From Plantago major (taxonomy: Eukaryota > Streptophyta > Magnoliopsida > Lamiales > Plantaginaceae), in contig CM048839.1 of the NCBI GenBank assembly GCA_026545765.1, positions 60,261,677-60,325,676 of the forward strand: a stretch of DNA of 64,000 nt, in the 5' to 3' direction. This document shows, piece by piece, positions 12,490 to 24,016 of the stretch; position 1 is the stretch's first letter, and each line of letters begins with the position of its first letter. The notes under the pieces were generated by a model. It was not told where the DNA came from, did no database searches, and saw nothing but the letters and a program-made list of their open reading frames with translations. The position numbers and the translations under genes are program-made.

Positions 12490-13989
12490 TCAGAGTTTTG
12501 AACAAGCTGAGCATATACCATCTTTTCTATATGCCATTTTGGGTAAACCAACCACCAATTCTTTCTTGGCTAGCTTGTTCAGAGTTTTGAAATTCAAGTG
12601 ACTCATTCTTTTATGCCATAGCCAATTTTCTTCAGTGTGGCCAGATTGACTCACCATGAGACATTCGTCAGTTGTGGCGGATGCCCAATCAGCAACATAA
12701 AGATTTCCTTTTCGCCTAGCAACCAAGACTGTCTGCTTTGACTCATTGTCAATCACTTCATGAGAAACACCGCACATTTCTGGAGAAGGAAGTGTGGAAT
12801 AATCTGAGTCCTCATCCTTAGAATCAGACTCAATGTCTAGAGCATCCAGTTGGAGTTGAATCTTTTTCCTTTCTTCAGTGAGCATAGCTCTCTGACTTCT
12901 CTTGAAGTTTCTTCTATATTTCTTGTCACCTATCTTTAGTTTGTTGAAGGCAGGGCAATCCTTCTTGAAATGACCAGGTTTCTGACAATAGAAATAGATA
13001 TCGTTTCTGATTTTTGCTTCCTCAGTACTAGATGCTTTCTGAGCCGGCTTGTTCAGCGAGCTTGACAGTTGCATATTTTTGTACTGGTGATAGTTTGAGA
13101 CTAGATGCTTTTTCAGCTTCTCTTTGGCTTTTCTTCTCTCAATCTCTCGACTGACATATTTTCTCATTTGCTTTACAGCAAGAGCATCCTCAGTCACCTC
13201 CTTTCCTTCCTTCTTTTCAGAAGATCCTTTGGCAACTAGAGCAACATTCTGCAACTTTTCAGTTATTTGTTCTCTTTGAGTTGTCTCATAGTCAACAGTG
13301 CCAAGGTGAGAGAAAAGTTCCACTGGAGTAATATCTGGCATTCCTTGGGTAAAGTAGAAAAACTTTGTATGCTCCCAGTTATGATTTAGACTTCTCACAA
13401 TAGTCTTAATCTTTTCTGGTTGGGTATATCTATTACTTTCACCAAGTGCAGCCATGTCACTCATGAGTGTTGTAAACCCGAAATCTAGTTCTTCAGGAGT
13501 CTCTGTGGGACCTTGTTTAAAGTTTTGGAATTTGAGCATCAAAACTTTGAACTTATTATCCTTCGTTTTCTCAGTGCCGGCACAGATTTCTTCAATCAGT
13601 TGCCAGGCCACTTTCGCCATTTTTGCAACCCACAGTTTACACTGTATATGCTCTGGAGTAGAACGTATGATGATATTGCGAGCCTGACCATCCAGTCGAT
13701 TTCTCTTGGCATCTTCCGATGTCCAGAGCTCTCTGGGCTTTGGCTCGTAAATAACTTGACTGGTAGGTCTTCCACTGGTTGACGCATCTGTATGTGAAGA
13801 CCCATCACTTTGTTCTCTGTCTCTACCATTAGAAACCTCCATGACCTGCTTGAGTTGTTGAATGACTATGGGGCCATTCTTTATCACGTCGATCATTTCA
13901 TCACTGATGGCTTCTAGGTGGAGCATCATGTTGTTCTTCCATTTCTCATAATTCTCTGGCTTGAGAATTGGGGCGTCACTTAAAGACAT
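12490..13989 (-). pseudogene. gag: copia A gag fused to GAG-pre-integrase, protease deleted
   Basis: This is an open frame of 499 codons. It starts MSLSDAPILKPENYEKWKNN, typical of copia-type gag (UBN2 family), and has a CCHC zinc knuckle (FYCQKPGHFKKDCP, about residues 330-343) that binds RNA. Near residue 405 the gag sequence jumps straight to VARRKGNLYVADW and the LWHKRMSHLN GAG-pre-integrase motif. Compared with copia B about 0.8 kb of coiled-coil gag is missing, and the aspartic protease is absent altogether. The start agrees with copia B at 49522. The fused frame stops after CSAC (12490). It stays open despite the deletion, so a fused Gag could still be made. Confidence 0.88.
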
Positions 13990-14090
13990 CCTGCAGCAAA
14001 CACACTAAACAAACAAATCAAGTGTAGGTGAAAAGCATTTAGTGGTCACTTATATGTGATCTAGGTTCAGTGCAGAAGGCTTGGGAACCT

Positions 14091-14105
14091 CCTGCTCTGA
14101 TACCA
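14091..14105 (-). other. copia A primer binding site, initiator Met-tRNA type
   Basis: The minus strand reads TGGTATCAGAGCAGG three bases after the LTR end, as expected for priming by initiator Met-tRNA. Confidence 0.88.
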
Positions 14106-14107
14106 CT

Positions 14108-15742
14108 TGTTGGTCCAGATAACGGCAAAGTAAAAGACTAAAAGGGGGGGGGGGGTGAATAGTCTTTTTCAAACTTTTGTCGATAAACACAATTTCTCAG
14201 ATATCTGTGAAGATATCTGATACTTATTTTCAGAGAGCGGAAGACTTTTTGTGATGAGTGCACGTGCTCAGCAAGATATGTGTAAATACTTAGCAAGGTA
14301 AATAAGGCAAGTAATAAATTGCAAAAAGTAAATAACACAAGTCTTTATAGTGGTATCTGAAGGTGGCGTAATCCTTCAACTAATCCACTTCGGCCTTTCT
14401 CAGACCTAGAATCCACTAAGATAGATAATTGAGGTAACCTTACAAGTATCTTCTCTTTATTCCTAAATACACTAGGTTCCCAACCCAGTGTTCCCCCTGA
14501 GTTATTCCTCGACTTTCTCAGCCAAGTACTTCCTGCACTCAGAAACCTTTTGAGCTATTCCTTAGTTTCCCAAACTAAGTACTTCCTAAGCTCAGTAACC
14601 TTGGAGTTATTCCTTAGTTTCCCAAACTAAGTACTTCCTGTACTCCACGCCGATTAAGGTGTTGGTTAATGTAGTTTGTCAGGTGAGCTTCTTTAATAAC
14701 TTGTTCAGTTATGCAGATAGCTCTATGAATCAAGATAGCTCTATGAATCAAGTATACTTAATACACTTTTCAATGTATGGTATCTTGTTCTTTACTGACC
14801 CAAGTCTATGATAAGTGTTCAAGAGAATGAATCTCAGATATGAAATCTTAATTCAACTCCTTCACAAATAACAATGCTTGTTAAGGATCAGGACACTTAG
14901 AACTTTTGTGCTACTTAGAATCAAGAGCTTTAGTCGCAACAGAAAGCTTTGAAGGTAAGTAGTATGCTTGAGAGAGCTTGTGTAAGTATTCAGTGTTCTT
15001 GGTGTAAGTTCTGTGTGTGTGTATTCTCAAGCATTCTAAGTGTTGATATTTATAGATAAATTTGAGTGCTATTTGAATAGTATCCGTTAGGCTTAAATCA
15101 AATTCAAACTATTGATATCTGAGTATAGTACTATTGCACGTTTGTCTTCTTCTTCTTCAGAGACTACCGTTTTTGTTCAGAAATTTCTGTCCGGGCATTT
15201 AAAGCACTGTACTATACTTTGTCCTGTAGTGCCAATGGAACTGTGCATGCTTTCTTAATCTTTGCACGTCCTTTTCCAGAGACTATCACAACTCCAGATA
15301 CCACTTGTTAAAAATATATTGTTTCCTAGAAACATAATCTTTATCGAAGTTATCTGAGTGTAGATATCTGTGGGCACTTTTCCTCGTTCAGAAACCTTGT
15401 ATTCTCAGATATCTTTTGCAAAACTTATTTATTGAAACACTTGTTACTTCAAGATATCTGGACATAGGTATCTGATAACCTTTGTCTTCAGCAATCTTGT
15501 GCAGTCTTAAAAACTTCATTTTACAGTTGAGCTTCTCCTGCTGGATGCCTTCTTCCATGTCTTCTTCAAGAAAATAAAAATTATATTCGGAGACCTAACA
15601 TCCTATACAAGATTTACTAAACTATCATACTTGTGATTTTCCTCTTTTACAGTGTTCAAGTGAACCAAGAGTACTAACCACCTTTCTGAGTTAAGATAAG
15701 TCATTAGGTTGCTGATCAAAATCTAAACAGATATTCCTAACA
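14108..15742 (-). repeat. copia A 5' LTR, complete
   Basis: The LTR is 1635 bases and begins TGTTAGGAATATC at 15742 and ends ...GGACCAACA at 14108 on the minus strand. The ends form a short inverted repeat (TGTT/AACA). A TATA box (TCTATAAATATC) lies at 15046-15057. A run of G on the + strand (14143-14154) is the poly-C run seen in every LTR of this group. It matches the copia B 5' LTR at 47848-49403. Confidence 0.92.
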
Positions 15743-16811
15743 TATTCTCTTCTTTTTTTTTTTGTTCTATTCCCTTCTCAAAAACTCTAGATTTCATTCT
15801 TGGGCAATTCCAAGACCATCTTTGAGAAATTGAACCCGATTAACATTGTATTTGATGATTGATTCTTGATTGGGAGAATATATTCCTACTTTTCTACCGA
15901 TTGGATTCCAGTTTCTTAAGTTTTTACCTAGGGTTCGTGACACAAATTGGTAAAATCTGTATCAACTTTTGATTCCTGGTATTTAGTTATTGATTGTGTT
16001 TATTATATGTTCGTATATGATATTGATCATGTGTATGCATATCATGAGTAGCTAAACACCCCTTTATGAGGTGGTGGTGATTCAATGTATACTAGTTAGA
16101 GTTTATGTAATTCAATAGAATGTAAGATGAGATTTACTCTGTGCCCTTTTGATTGAATGCGTATGTAGTTATGTGTATTGAGTTTTACCCCCAAAATCAC
16201 CCAAGGATTATGCAATATGATCTTTCCACCAAAACGTCTAGTAGAGATTGCTAATCCAATGGTTCGTTGCAAACATAATAACTATATTAGCTTACTAATT
16301 GTAGCTTAGTAAAATTGACACCTTCACTAATGCTATATGTTTTCAAGAACAATTTCAGTTAGCTCAATGTCATAGTCATTCGTACCTTATCTGATATAAG
16401 GTGTCTGCCTAGAAAATCCAAGAGCAGTGTAATAATCGTTAGGATGTGTCCCAGTGATAACTAGAGTAAATCGACATCGTTATTATTGCATCTATTCCTG
16501 CTAGCTAGCATCGATTACGCATTGCCACTTTGTAATTTGATAACTTATCTTGATAAAATCGATATACATGTGTTTGATTTCTTTGCGTTGAGATTTAGAG
16601 TTAGACAAGTAATTAGAACTCGCTGTCGAAGCAAAAAACAACCCTTTTATTGTTTTCCTGTTGATAATTATATTCCGTGAAAAGAACAAAGCTTAGTTAA
16701 GTCCTGAGAGACCGACCTCGGGGTTAACTTAACTGCATTACAAGTTTTCGTAGTGTTGAGAATTAACTCTTGGCTATTTAAACAAATTTAAAACATTGAT
16801 TTGACACATCA
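15743..16811 (+). repeat. Athila-type LTR fragment, third gypsy family
   Basis: This is non-coding sequence ending TTTGACACATCA at 16811, the ending style of Athila/Tat LTRs. Its left end is cut by copia A, whose TSD TATTC occupies 15743-15747. It does not match the gypsy I or gypsy II LTRs. It contains the GTCCTGAGAGACCGACCTCGG type of U5 sequence (about 16700). No primer site follows, so it is either a 3' or a solo LTR, or was cut by recombination. Confidence 0.55.
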
Positions 16812-17333
16812 GTCTTATTTATAATTGAAATTTCGTGCTCTGGTCGCCATTCTTCATTAAGGAAGGTTTAGGAAGGCGGGCTCTAGCCTGACAAGCCAGG
16901 AAAATGGCCCAGAAGAAATCAGACACCTAATTGCGGTCCCCTGTGGGCCGTAGAGTGCGATTCCTGCAGGTTCTTGTCTGTTCTTCTTTGTTCTTCGATT
17001 TCGGGCTTCATAACTTCGTTTCCTCGAAAAGTGGTCTTCTACAATGTTATTGCATCTTCAATTATCTTCGCAATGGTTGGTCGCACGACATGTTTCGACT
17101 CTTCGAACTCCGTGCAATAGCCAATCCACCGTATTTGCTTAACTTTATCAATTTCGCACCATTGTGTCGTTTTAGCGCCTGAAATCGTGCAATTCCTCAA
17201 AAAATGCGATCATGACCTATAAAATACACACGAAGTTGGTATTTGACCATAAAACGATACAAATATTTAATCTAAGGCAAAAAAAAATGAGTGTCTAAAA
17301 TCATACAATATCTCACATTTCATTGGCACACCA
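16812..17333 (-). repeat. gypsy I-family LTR, U3 part
   Basis: Read on the minus strand from 17333 (TGGTGTGCCAATG) this aligns with the first 450 or so bases of the gypsy I LTR (22029 onward), including the GGTCAATTACCAACTT and AAGATAATTGAAGAT blocks. It stops at 16812, where the Athila-type LTR fragment abuts it. It appears to lie in the copia III 5' LTR. Confidence 0.75.
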
Positions 17334-17518
17334 GTCTTCATAGTTATATTCTGCTGTGTTCTGATTGTTTACTGTGTTTCAGTAGTACTACTATTTGGAC
17401 AACATTGGTCATAACAGTTATCTTTTATTTGGACAGAGTCTGCGTCTCTTTAACTGTTAGCTTGAGATTGTTCTTAATATTGTTAGAAGTACAAAGATCC
17501 GGTACTTTAATTCTTTCA
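17334..17518 (+). repeat. copia III 5' LTR end
   Basis: This is the last 185 bases of an LTR ending ...CTTTCA at 17518, the inverse of the TGAAAG start at 47190. The Met-tRNA-type primer site TGGCATCAAGAGCCAG follows at 17521-17536, which fixes the LTR end. A gypsy LTR fragment cuts the left side. Confidence 0.78.
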
Positions 17519-18355
17519 ATTGGCATCAAGAGCCAGGAACCTAATTCATAGGGTATGTCGATTTTGTACGTTTTAATATGGACTCAGGGTCTTGGAAGGC
17601 TATCTTAGATCTACAAGGTTTATTTGTTACTAGTAGACAAAGACGAAGAGGAACCAGAAGATACAACAGAGGGATCCACTCAAGCTGTGATGTCACTATC
17701 TGCCATGATAAGGAAACAAGAGTGTGATTAAGAGATAGTTGAGAAGGACTGTTGGCTCAACAGTGCAGATAGTTCGAGGACTGAAATTATCTTTTTTTAC
17801 TATAATGATGCAGTCAATGTTGAGATAACACTTCTCCGAACAGGTAAAGAGGTAAATCTTACTGAATCTAATTTTAGATGCATGCATGGTTCTCTTGATT
17901 GAGAACTAAAGATGTTGTGTGAGATTTTACATGCTGAGATGAAAAAGCTTGAAAAGTCTGTCAATCCTCTTGAGATGGAGAACCATAGCCTGAAGGAAAG
18001 CATTGTGCATATGGAAATACAGCTCATCAAGAAGGATGCTGAACTGGAAAGAGTGACCACCAAGGTAACTGAAGCAGAACACACCTTTGCCAAGCTGGAT
18101 GAGATATTGGTACAAGGTAATGAAGGAACCACAAGTATAGAATATCAGGAGAACTCTAATAATGATAAAATCTCTAAAACTTCTGATTTTTCTAAAAATC
18201 TTTCTTTTACTAAAGCTGCTCCTGGATTTCAGAAAGAAAAGGGTAATGCTGACAAATCCTCAAAGAAAACTTTATTGTGTCAATTTTGTTTCAAAACTGG
18301 TCACATGAAACCTTTTTGTTTTCTCTATCAAAAAGCCCTTTCGAAATACCGGAAT
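17519..18355 (+). pseudogene. gag: copia III gag remnant
   Basis: Starting after the primer site, the frame is broken up to about 17911, then open (17912 onward) for a coiled-coil region (EMKKLEKSVNPLEMENHSLKE) and a zinc-knuckle-like motif CQFCFKTGHMKPFCF at about 18277-18320, typical of SIRE-type Gag. The N-terminal gag domain is mostly missing. The frame runs into the solo LTR at 18356. Bases 18351-18355 are the GGAAT duplicated on the far side of that insert. Confidence 0.8.
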
Positions 18356-20738
18356 TGTAACAGTACGAAATCGACCATTTTTTTTTCAAAAAAAAATTCC
18401 TTTGATTACGGTGAAAAGAGAATTACAGAGCTCAAAACGAGCTACAATTTTAAAATTTGAATTAAATAATGTAAACAAAGTCTACAGTTTTCAAGTACCA
18501 AAAGTTTACAAGATAAGCAACAACAAAACCCCAATAAATTTCCCCCACTCTCTGAGATTGCTGAACTTCTAAAACTCAGAAGCACCAAACAAAGGATCAC
18601 CTACAAGGAAGGGAAGATAGAAAGAGTGGTGAGATAAAACTCAATGAGGTTCATGCAAGTGTTAGTGAGTAACAAAATAGCTTATAGAGAAAACAATCAA
18701 ACAAAGAACATATCAATATAAATTACAATCAAGAAGACGAATCAGAACAAACAAATTTCCTGCCGCTCCTTATTCCTCCCAATTGCCCTTGTAACTCCGT
18801 TCAGAGAGCAACTCTGAACAAACAATACCCTGCATACGTTCAGGGGTGAAATCCTATGACCCTCCAAGACCTCGGCGACTTCTGCCTCGCGTCAAGGGGG
18901 ATTAGGCCAAGGTACTCAATGAATAGCTCGATAGACACAACTACCCAAGCCTACTCACGAGAAACCTCAACCGAACAAATCAAACAATCGGATCACAAAC
19001 AATCAGAATGGAATCCAAAATGAATCCATAGCCAAACCAATAATGGATCTCAGCATAAATCTGAAATACGGAACATATCAAAAAACAATGTCACAAATAC
19101 TTTTCATGAGATTACTGAAAGAGAGTGTCTCATATACGACATACATAGCGAAAGCATGACAAACGAAGTAGTTTATGCAATTTGAGATGATGGTTTTCAC
19201 AAGAATTTTGATACTTATATACAATAACAAAGCATATGAAATCAATTAAACCTTCCAGGTTTTCGAAGAGGGCTTTTAAAGAACACTCACCTTAGAGTTC
19301 TTCAATCATAAGCAAGGACTTGATAAGCTTGACTAGCTAATGATCACAACCCTGTCGATAAAGCACTAATTAGTTCTAACGTATACTTGAGTTAGAATCA
19401 CATTGTCGTCTTCCTAAGGTTAGAATGATAATCGAGACTCGATGCGCAAAAGAAGTGGGACTAACGTGAATATAAGGATTAAGGTTAAAGAGGACTGAAG
19501 TGAAGGATTATCAAGAGATCATGGGTTAAGATGCAAAATTTGAATAACCACGGTTAAGATATAATTTGCAAATATTTTTGGGGTTGGATTGAAAGAAAAC
19601 AAAATACAAAATTTCAACTTAACACTAAGGGCAATGACAAAGGACAATGTGGCAATTTACGAAAGTTCATTATCAACTAAGAGATAAGAAAATAGGGGAT
19701 AGCGCTGCAAACTTCAGGGCATGAGAAAAGGTTCGATAGGTATCTGAATCAAGTGAAACAAACAAGTAATGAAAGAGAAACAAGGAGACGAACTCACCCC
19801 ACGCGTACAGTTTCTGGAAATGAACAACTGTTCCGGAGATGATTCAGTGCACAAAACAAACTGTAATTCGACATTTCAGTAGAATAAACTGATCTACACA
19901 GAAATACGAACGCGTGGATATAAAATACGAGATATTCGAGCTTATAATGAAGGAGATATGATCGAGGGAACTTACGCACGTGCAGATTTTTCTGTTCGAA
20001 CAGTCACTGTTCGGGCTGAATTTCGGGAATTGATACTCGACGGATTTAATAAGTTGAAAAGCCTAATATTAACTACAGAAATTGAGGATCGTTTCGACAT
20101 AAATTACAAGAAATTCCAGTGAATAACGAAGATGATACGACACGATGAACTTACCCCTGCGCACAGATTCTGCTCGCAGAGCCCCTCGTCAAGATCAATT
20201 TCAGGCATCAAAACGCAACCACTTTCAGAAATTAAATAGCCTAGAATCATCTACACAAAAAGGGGATCATGTCGATATAACATATAAACAAATCCAGCGA
20301 ATAACAATAGAGTTGTGAACCGTCGAACTTACACCGCAAAACTTGGATTAATCGATTGATCGAGATGAACGGCTTGTACAGGTGAAGATAGAGTTTGTTC
20401 TATATACATAAATACTCCCCATCGACCAAGGATCCTGGAACAGAGAATGATTACGAGATTGGAGGTTGATTGATAGGTCGTTGGTTGCGGAATCGGGCTT
20501 AGGGAATCGGGCTTGGCCAGATAGATTAGAGATGGTGACCACATCCGTAGATTGAAGGTTCAGCAGCATATTGAAAATGAGATTGAAGAGTTAAGAGAGA
20601 AAAAGTGATCTTGGAGGTGAAGTGAATTATTAGGATGGTAAATGGTTTCATAATGAAATGAAATGAAAGATCGGGTAAAAGAAAAGGTTTGAGATGGTAT
20701 GTAGATCAGACTGAAGGTCGGCTTCAATGATGATCACG

Positions 20739-20812
<74 letters not shown>

Positions 20813-21109
20813 TTATTAAAGCACAATGCGAAACTGATATAAAGTAAGTAGACGGGGACTACAATAAAAAGGAGTAGAATAATAATATCAGAAGACGATT
20901 GTGGAAAGAATATATATTTATTTGCGGTTAGAAAGGTTTATAAGTGTATATAAACAGTTCAAGAAGAACGACCTAGATTAGAAGTAAAAGACGATTAATA
21001 ATGTGAAATTAACCTTCAAAAAGAGGAAGCTCCGGAACGGATAGGAAGAAGCTAAGAACAAAGAAGAATAGATACTAAAATAAATATACTGAAAATCTTG
21101 GGTATTACA
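18356..21109 (-). repeat. solo LTR (probable Tekay/Del-type gypsy), 2.75 kb
   Basis: The ends are TGTAAC... at 18356 and ...GGTATTACA at 21109, flanked by the 5 bp TSD GGAAT (18351-18355 and 21110-21114). Orientation minus is inferred from the TGTAATACCC start, common in chromovirus LTRs, and from the other end with ...GTTGTAGCTC and TTTCG...TGTTACA. There is no coding sequence and no internal pair of direct repeats, so a solo LTR left by LTR-LTR recombination fits best. The Tekay/Del name is an inference; a non-autonomous element without repeats is the alternative. Confidence 0.68.
20739..20813. repeat. ATA/TAA trinucleotide microsatellite
   Basis: About 24 uninterrupted copies of AAT lie inside the solo LTR. 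Such runs are expected to vary in length between individuals. Confidence 0.95.
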
Positions 21110-22028
21110 GGAATACTGACAGTGTTGAATCAACAGTCACTAAACAGACTTCTCAGAAAATCAATTCCATAGTGATTGTTGAAGCAACAGTGAAGACAAT
21201 ATTCAATGTGAGAAATAATAAGACTGTCAAGTATAAGAATGTTTGGGTATGCAAACCGAATTTAGTATGCAAAGTATTCTTCTCTGCTATAAATACTAAC
21301 AATGCACGTATGTGGTACTTCGACAGTGGGTTCTCATGGCACATGACAGGTACAAAAGAGTATCTCAAGGACTTTATACCTCAACAAACAGGTATAGTCA
21401 CTTTTGGAGATGGAACTCAAGGTAAGGTCTTGCGAAAGGGAACCCTGAACATCAAAGGTTTTCATATTCTCAAGAATGTTCTCTTAATTCAAGGACTGGC
21501 AACCAATTTACTGACTGTGAGCCAAATCAGTGATGATAATCTCAAAGAAAACTTTGATAAACACTCATGTGCTATTTTTTATAACAATTAGAACTGTGTA
21601 CTAACTGGTGTCAGGTCTCATGGTAATTTCTATACTATGAGTAATGAATTAAAGGTTGTAATTGTCAATATAGTCATGCCAGGTTTGAAACATGGTGAAC
21701 ATGTGAAAAGAGCTGAAACTGTAAGCCCAACAATAGTGGCTGACCATGACTTCTCTGTTGAATCATAACACAGAACAGCTGCCTGTCTCCATAAGAATCT
21801 CATGTCATCCACTACAGAAACTTGTCAGGTCACTGTTGAGAGAATTGTTCACCCAACACTGTACAGATCAGTGATTGAAAGTCCACTTTGCTTGTCTGCC
21901 AGCATGCCAGACATCATGTTCTCAGTAAGTGCAAGGTATCTACATTACCCTAAAACATTCCACTTAACTATTGTTAAGAGAATATTGCTATATATATCTG
22001 GGACTGTTAGCATAGTATTATGGCATAG
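21110..22028 (+). pseudogene. pol: copia III protease and RT end
   Basis: The open stretch 21172-21591 holds a copia aspartic protease: MWYFDSGFSWHMTG, with the active-site D-S-G and the usual Cys replaced by Phe. This is followed by the VTFGDGTQGKVLRKGTL and NLLTVSQISDD blocks. At about 21690-21840 the frame jumps to the end of RT (YRSVIESPLCLSASMPDIMFS), so GAG-pre-integrase, integrase and the RT core are deleted. The frame continues to 22028, where gypsy I inserted; 22024-22028 (CATAG) is the TSD. Confidence 0.85.
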
Positions 22029-23264
22029 TGATGTAACAATGAAATGTGCGATATAGCATACTTTTAGATCCTCATTTTTTTTTGCCCTAGATGCAATATT
22101 TGTATCCTTTTATGGTCAATTACCAACTTTGCGTGTTTTCTGTAGGTAATGATCGTGATTTTGAGGATTTGCACGATTTTAGGCACCAAAACGGCATAAT
22201 TGTGCCAAATCGGGACAAGGAAGCAAATACACCGGACTAACTGTTGCACGGAGTTTGAGGAGTCAAAACATGTCATGCGAACAACTGATGCGACGATAAT
22301 TGAAGATGGAACAACTTTGTAGAAGAACACTTTACGAGGAAATGAAGTTACGAAGCCCGAAATTGATGAACGAAGAAAATAGATTTGAATCTGCAGCAAT
22401 CGCACTTGGCGGCCACCAGAGGACCGCAGTAGGGGTCACTGCGGTGGTCGAAATTTCAACAATAAATAAGACCTCAGGGGTCTCAGATTTCACACAGCTC
22501 ATCAAGCAGTTCTCCTTGAGAGAGAACCAGTCCTTGGGGAAGTGAAACCCCGACACGATGGCCGTCAGGCACCCAGAAGTAGGAAACCCTAGAAGCAACA
22601 ACACGAAGACATCAAGAACATCAGAGACTAAGCTTCTTCTTCCTTTCTTCTAAGATTTCGATTACTATTCTAGAATTACTACGAGTAGCTAACTTTCTTT
22701 TGTAAAGGCGAACCGCCGGACTCTGCTTTTTCTACTTCTTTACATACTGTGATATGTTAATGGAATAGTTATTTGACGTAAATCGTGGTTATGCAACTCT
22801 ATACATCCTTCATGGTGTGATGTTTTGCTGAGTGACACAATAGTTTCATTGAACTGAGTAGCGGTACTCGTGCCGACTGCGCCTTGAGCACCATAGTATT
22901 ATGCGCTGCTCTCGTTTGACGTCACTATGTAGGATTTTAACTAGGAAGTTGGGAGTATCATAGCAGAGGGAGGTTGCGAAACCTTTACACCTTTGCATTA
23001 TAGATTTACAAACAAAGCAATTTAGGGTTTACTACGATCTGATTTTCCCAATGTGTCTGAGATAAAAATCTGTTTACTTTTCTGCATTCAATTACAACGT
23101 TATTTGCTTGTTCCTATGCTAAGTGTCCGTGGAGAACGACATCCCGAGTCAACTTTCCGCTATAAAATGTGGATTTGAGGACATCCGACTTATAAATTTA
23201 ATCTTGATTGTATTCGGAGATTACAGGTTCTACAATGGAAAACGAAATCTCTGAGTGCACATCA
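22029..23264 (+). repeat. gypsy I 5' LTR
   Basis: The LTR is 1236 bases and runs from TGATGTAAC to TGCACATCA (inverted ends). It contains a GGGACCGCAG-type GC stretch (ACCGCAGT...CACTGCGG, 22424-22445). The tRNA-Asp-type primer site starts five bases after the end, at 23270. Confidence 0.88.
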
Positions 23265-23867
23265 AAATTTGGCGCCGCTGCCGGGGACACTTGACCGCTC
23301 AAGTAAGTTTCGATTGACCGAGATAACTTGAAATCTTTCTTTCATTTTTTAATTTACGCACTGTCTTTTTAATACATATAGCGTAAACCCAAAAAAATCA
23401 TAAAATCTGTGAGAAGCAGAGGGAGGTTGGGGAACCTCTACACCTTTGCATTATAGATTTACAAACAAAGCAATTTAGGGTTTACTACGATCTGATTTTC
23501 CCTTCTGTGTCTGAGATAAAAATCTGTTTACTTTTCTGCATTCAATTACAACGTTATTTGCTTGTTCCTATGCTAAGTGTCTGTGGAGAACGACATCCCG
23601 AGTCAACATTCTGCTATAAAATGTAGATTTGAGGACATCGGACTTATAAATTTAATCTTGATTGTATTCGGAGATTATAGGTTCTACAATGGAAAACAAA
23701 ATCTCTGAGTTCACATCAAAATTTGGCGCCGCTGCCAGGGACAGTTGACCGCTCAAGTAAGTTTCGGTCGACCGAGATAACTTGAAATCTTTCTTTCATT
23801 TTTTAATTTACGCACTGTCTTTTTAATACATATAGCGTAAACCCAAAAAATCATAAAATCTGTGAGA
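22962..23867 (+). repeat. 453 bp tandem duplication carrying a second primer site
   Basis: The unit AGCAGAGGGAGGTTG... from 22962 to 23414 is repeated at 23415-23867 with few differences. It covers the last 300 bases of the LTR, the primer site (TGGCGCCGCTGCCGGGGA at 23270-23287; TGGCGCCGCTGCCAGGGA at 23724-23741) and the leader. Only the first is next to a full LTR. The second copy adds a stretch of U5 sequence inside the leader. Confidence 0.88.
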
Positions 23868-24016
23868 ATTTATCTCCACAGCAAAGAATTCAAAAATATT
23901 TTCTTTCATGTATAAGTTTATTTTCTTATTCAAAAACCCAAAAACAAGTAACTTTAAATTTCTGTTTACTAGCAATTTTTTTTTTTGTATCAGCAAAGTT
24001 TTGTCTGTTAGTCTTT

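Larger units (their letters stand above)
2526..15742 (-). mobile_element. copia A: SIRE-type Ty1/copia element with extra 3' ORF
   Basis: On the minus strand the order is 5' LTR (15742-14108), Met-tRNA primer site, gag (13989), GAG-pre-integrase, integrase, RT, RNase H (ending 9731), a spacer, a 5.6 kb aORF (8902-3286), a polypurine tract and a broken 3' LTR (2907-2526). The right-hand flank gives TATTC (15743-15747) as the likely TSD; its partner is outside the window. By eye the two LTR pieces differ at about 17 of 380 positions. It is the inverted relative of copia B at 47848. SIRE/Maximus is the copia lineage known for an extra ORF after pol, but the aORF here is much longer than a typical env-like ORF. 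Confidence 0.9.

Noticed and set aside
18356-21109. Complete small retrotransposon or hammerhead-bearing retrozyme
   Set aside because: No paired internal direct repeats, primer site or hammerhead core that I could see; a solo LTR is simpler.
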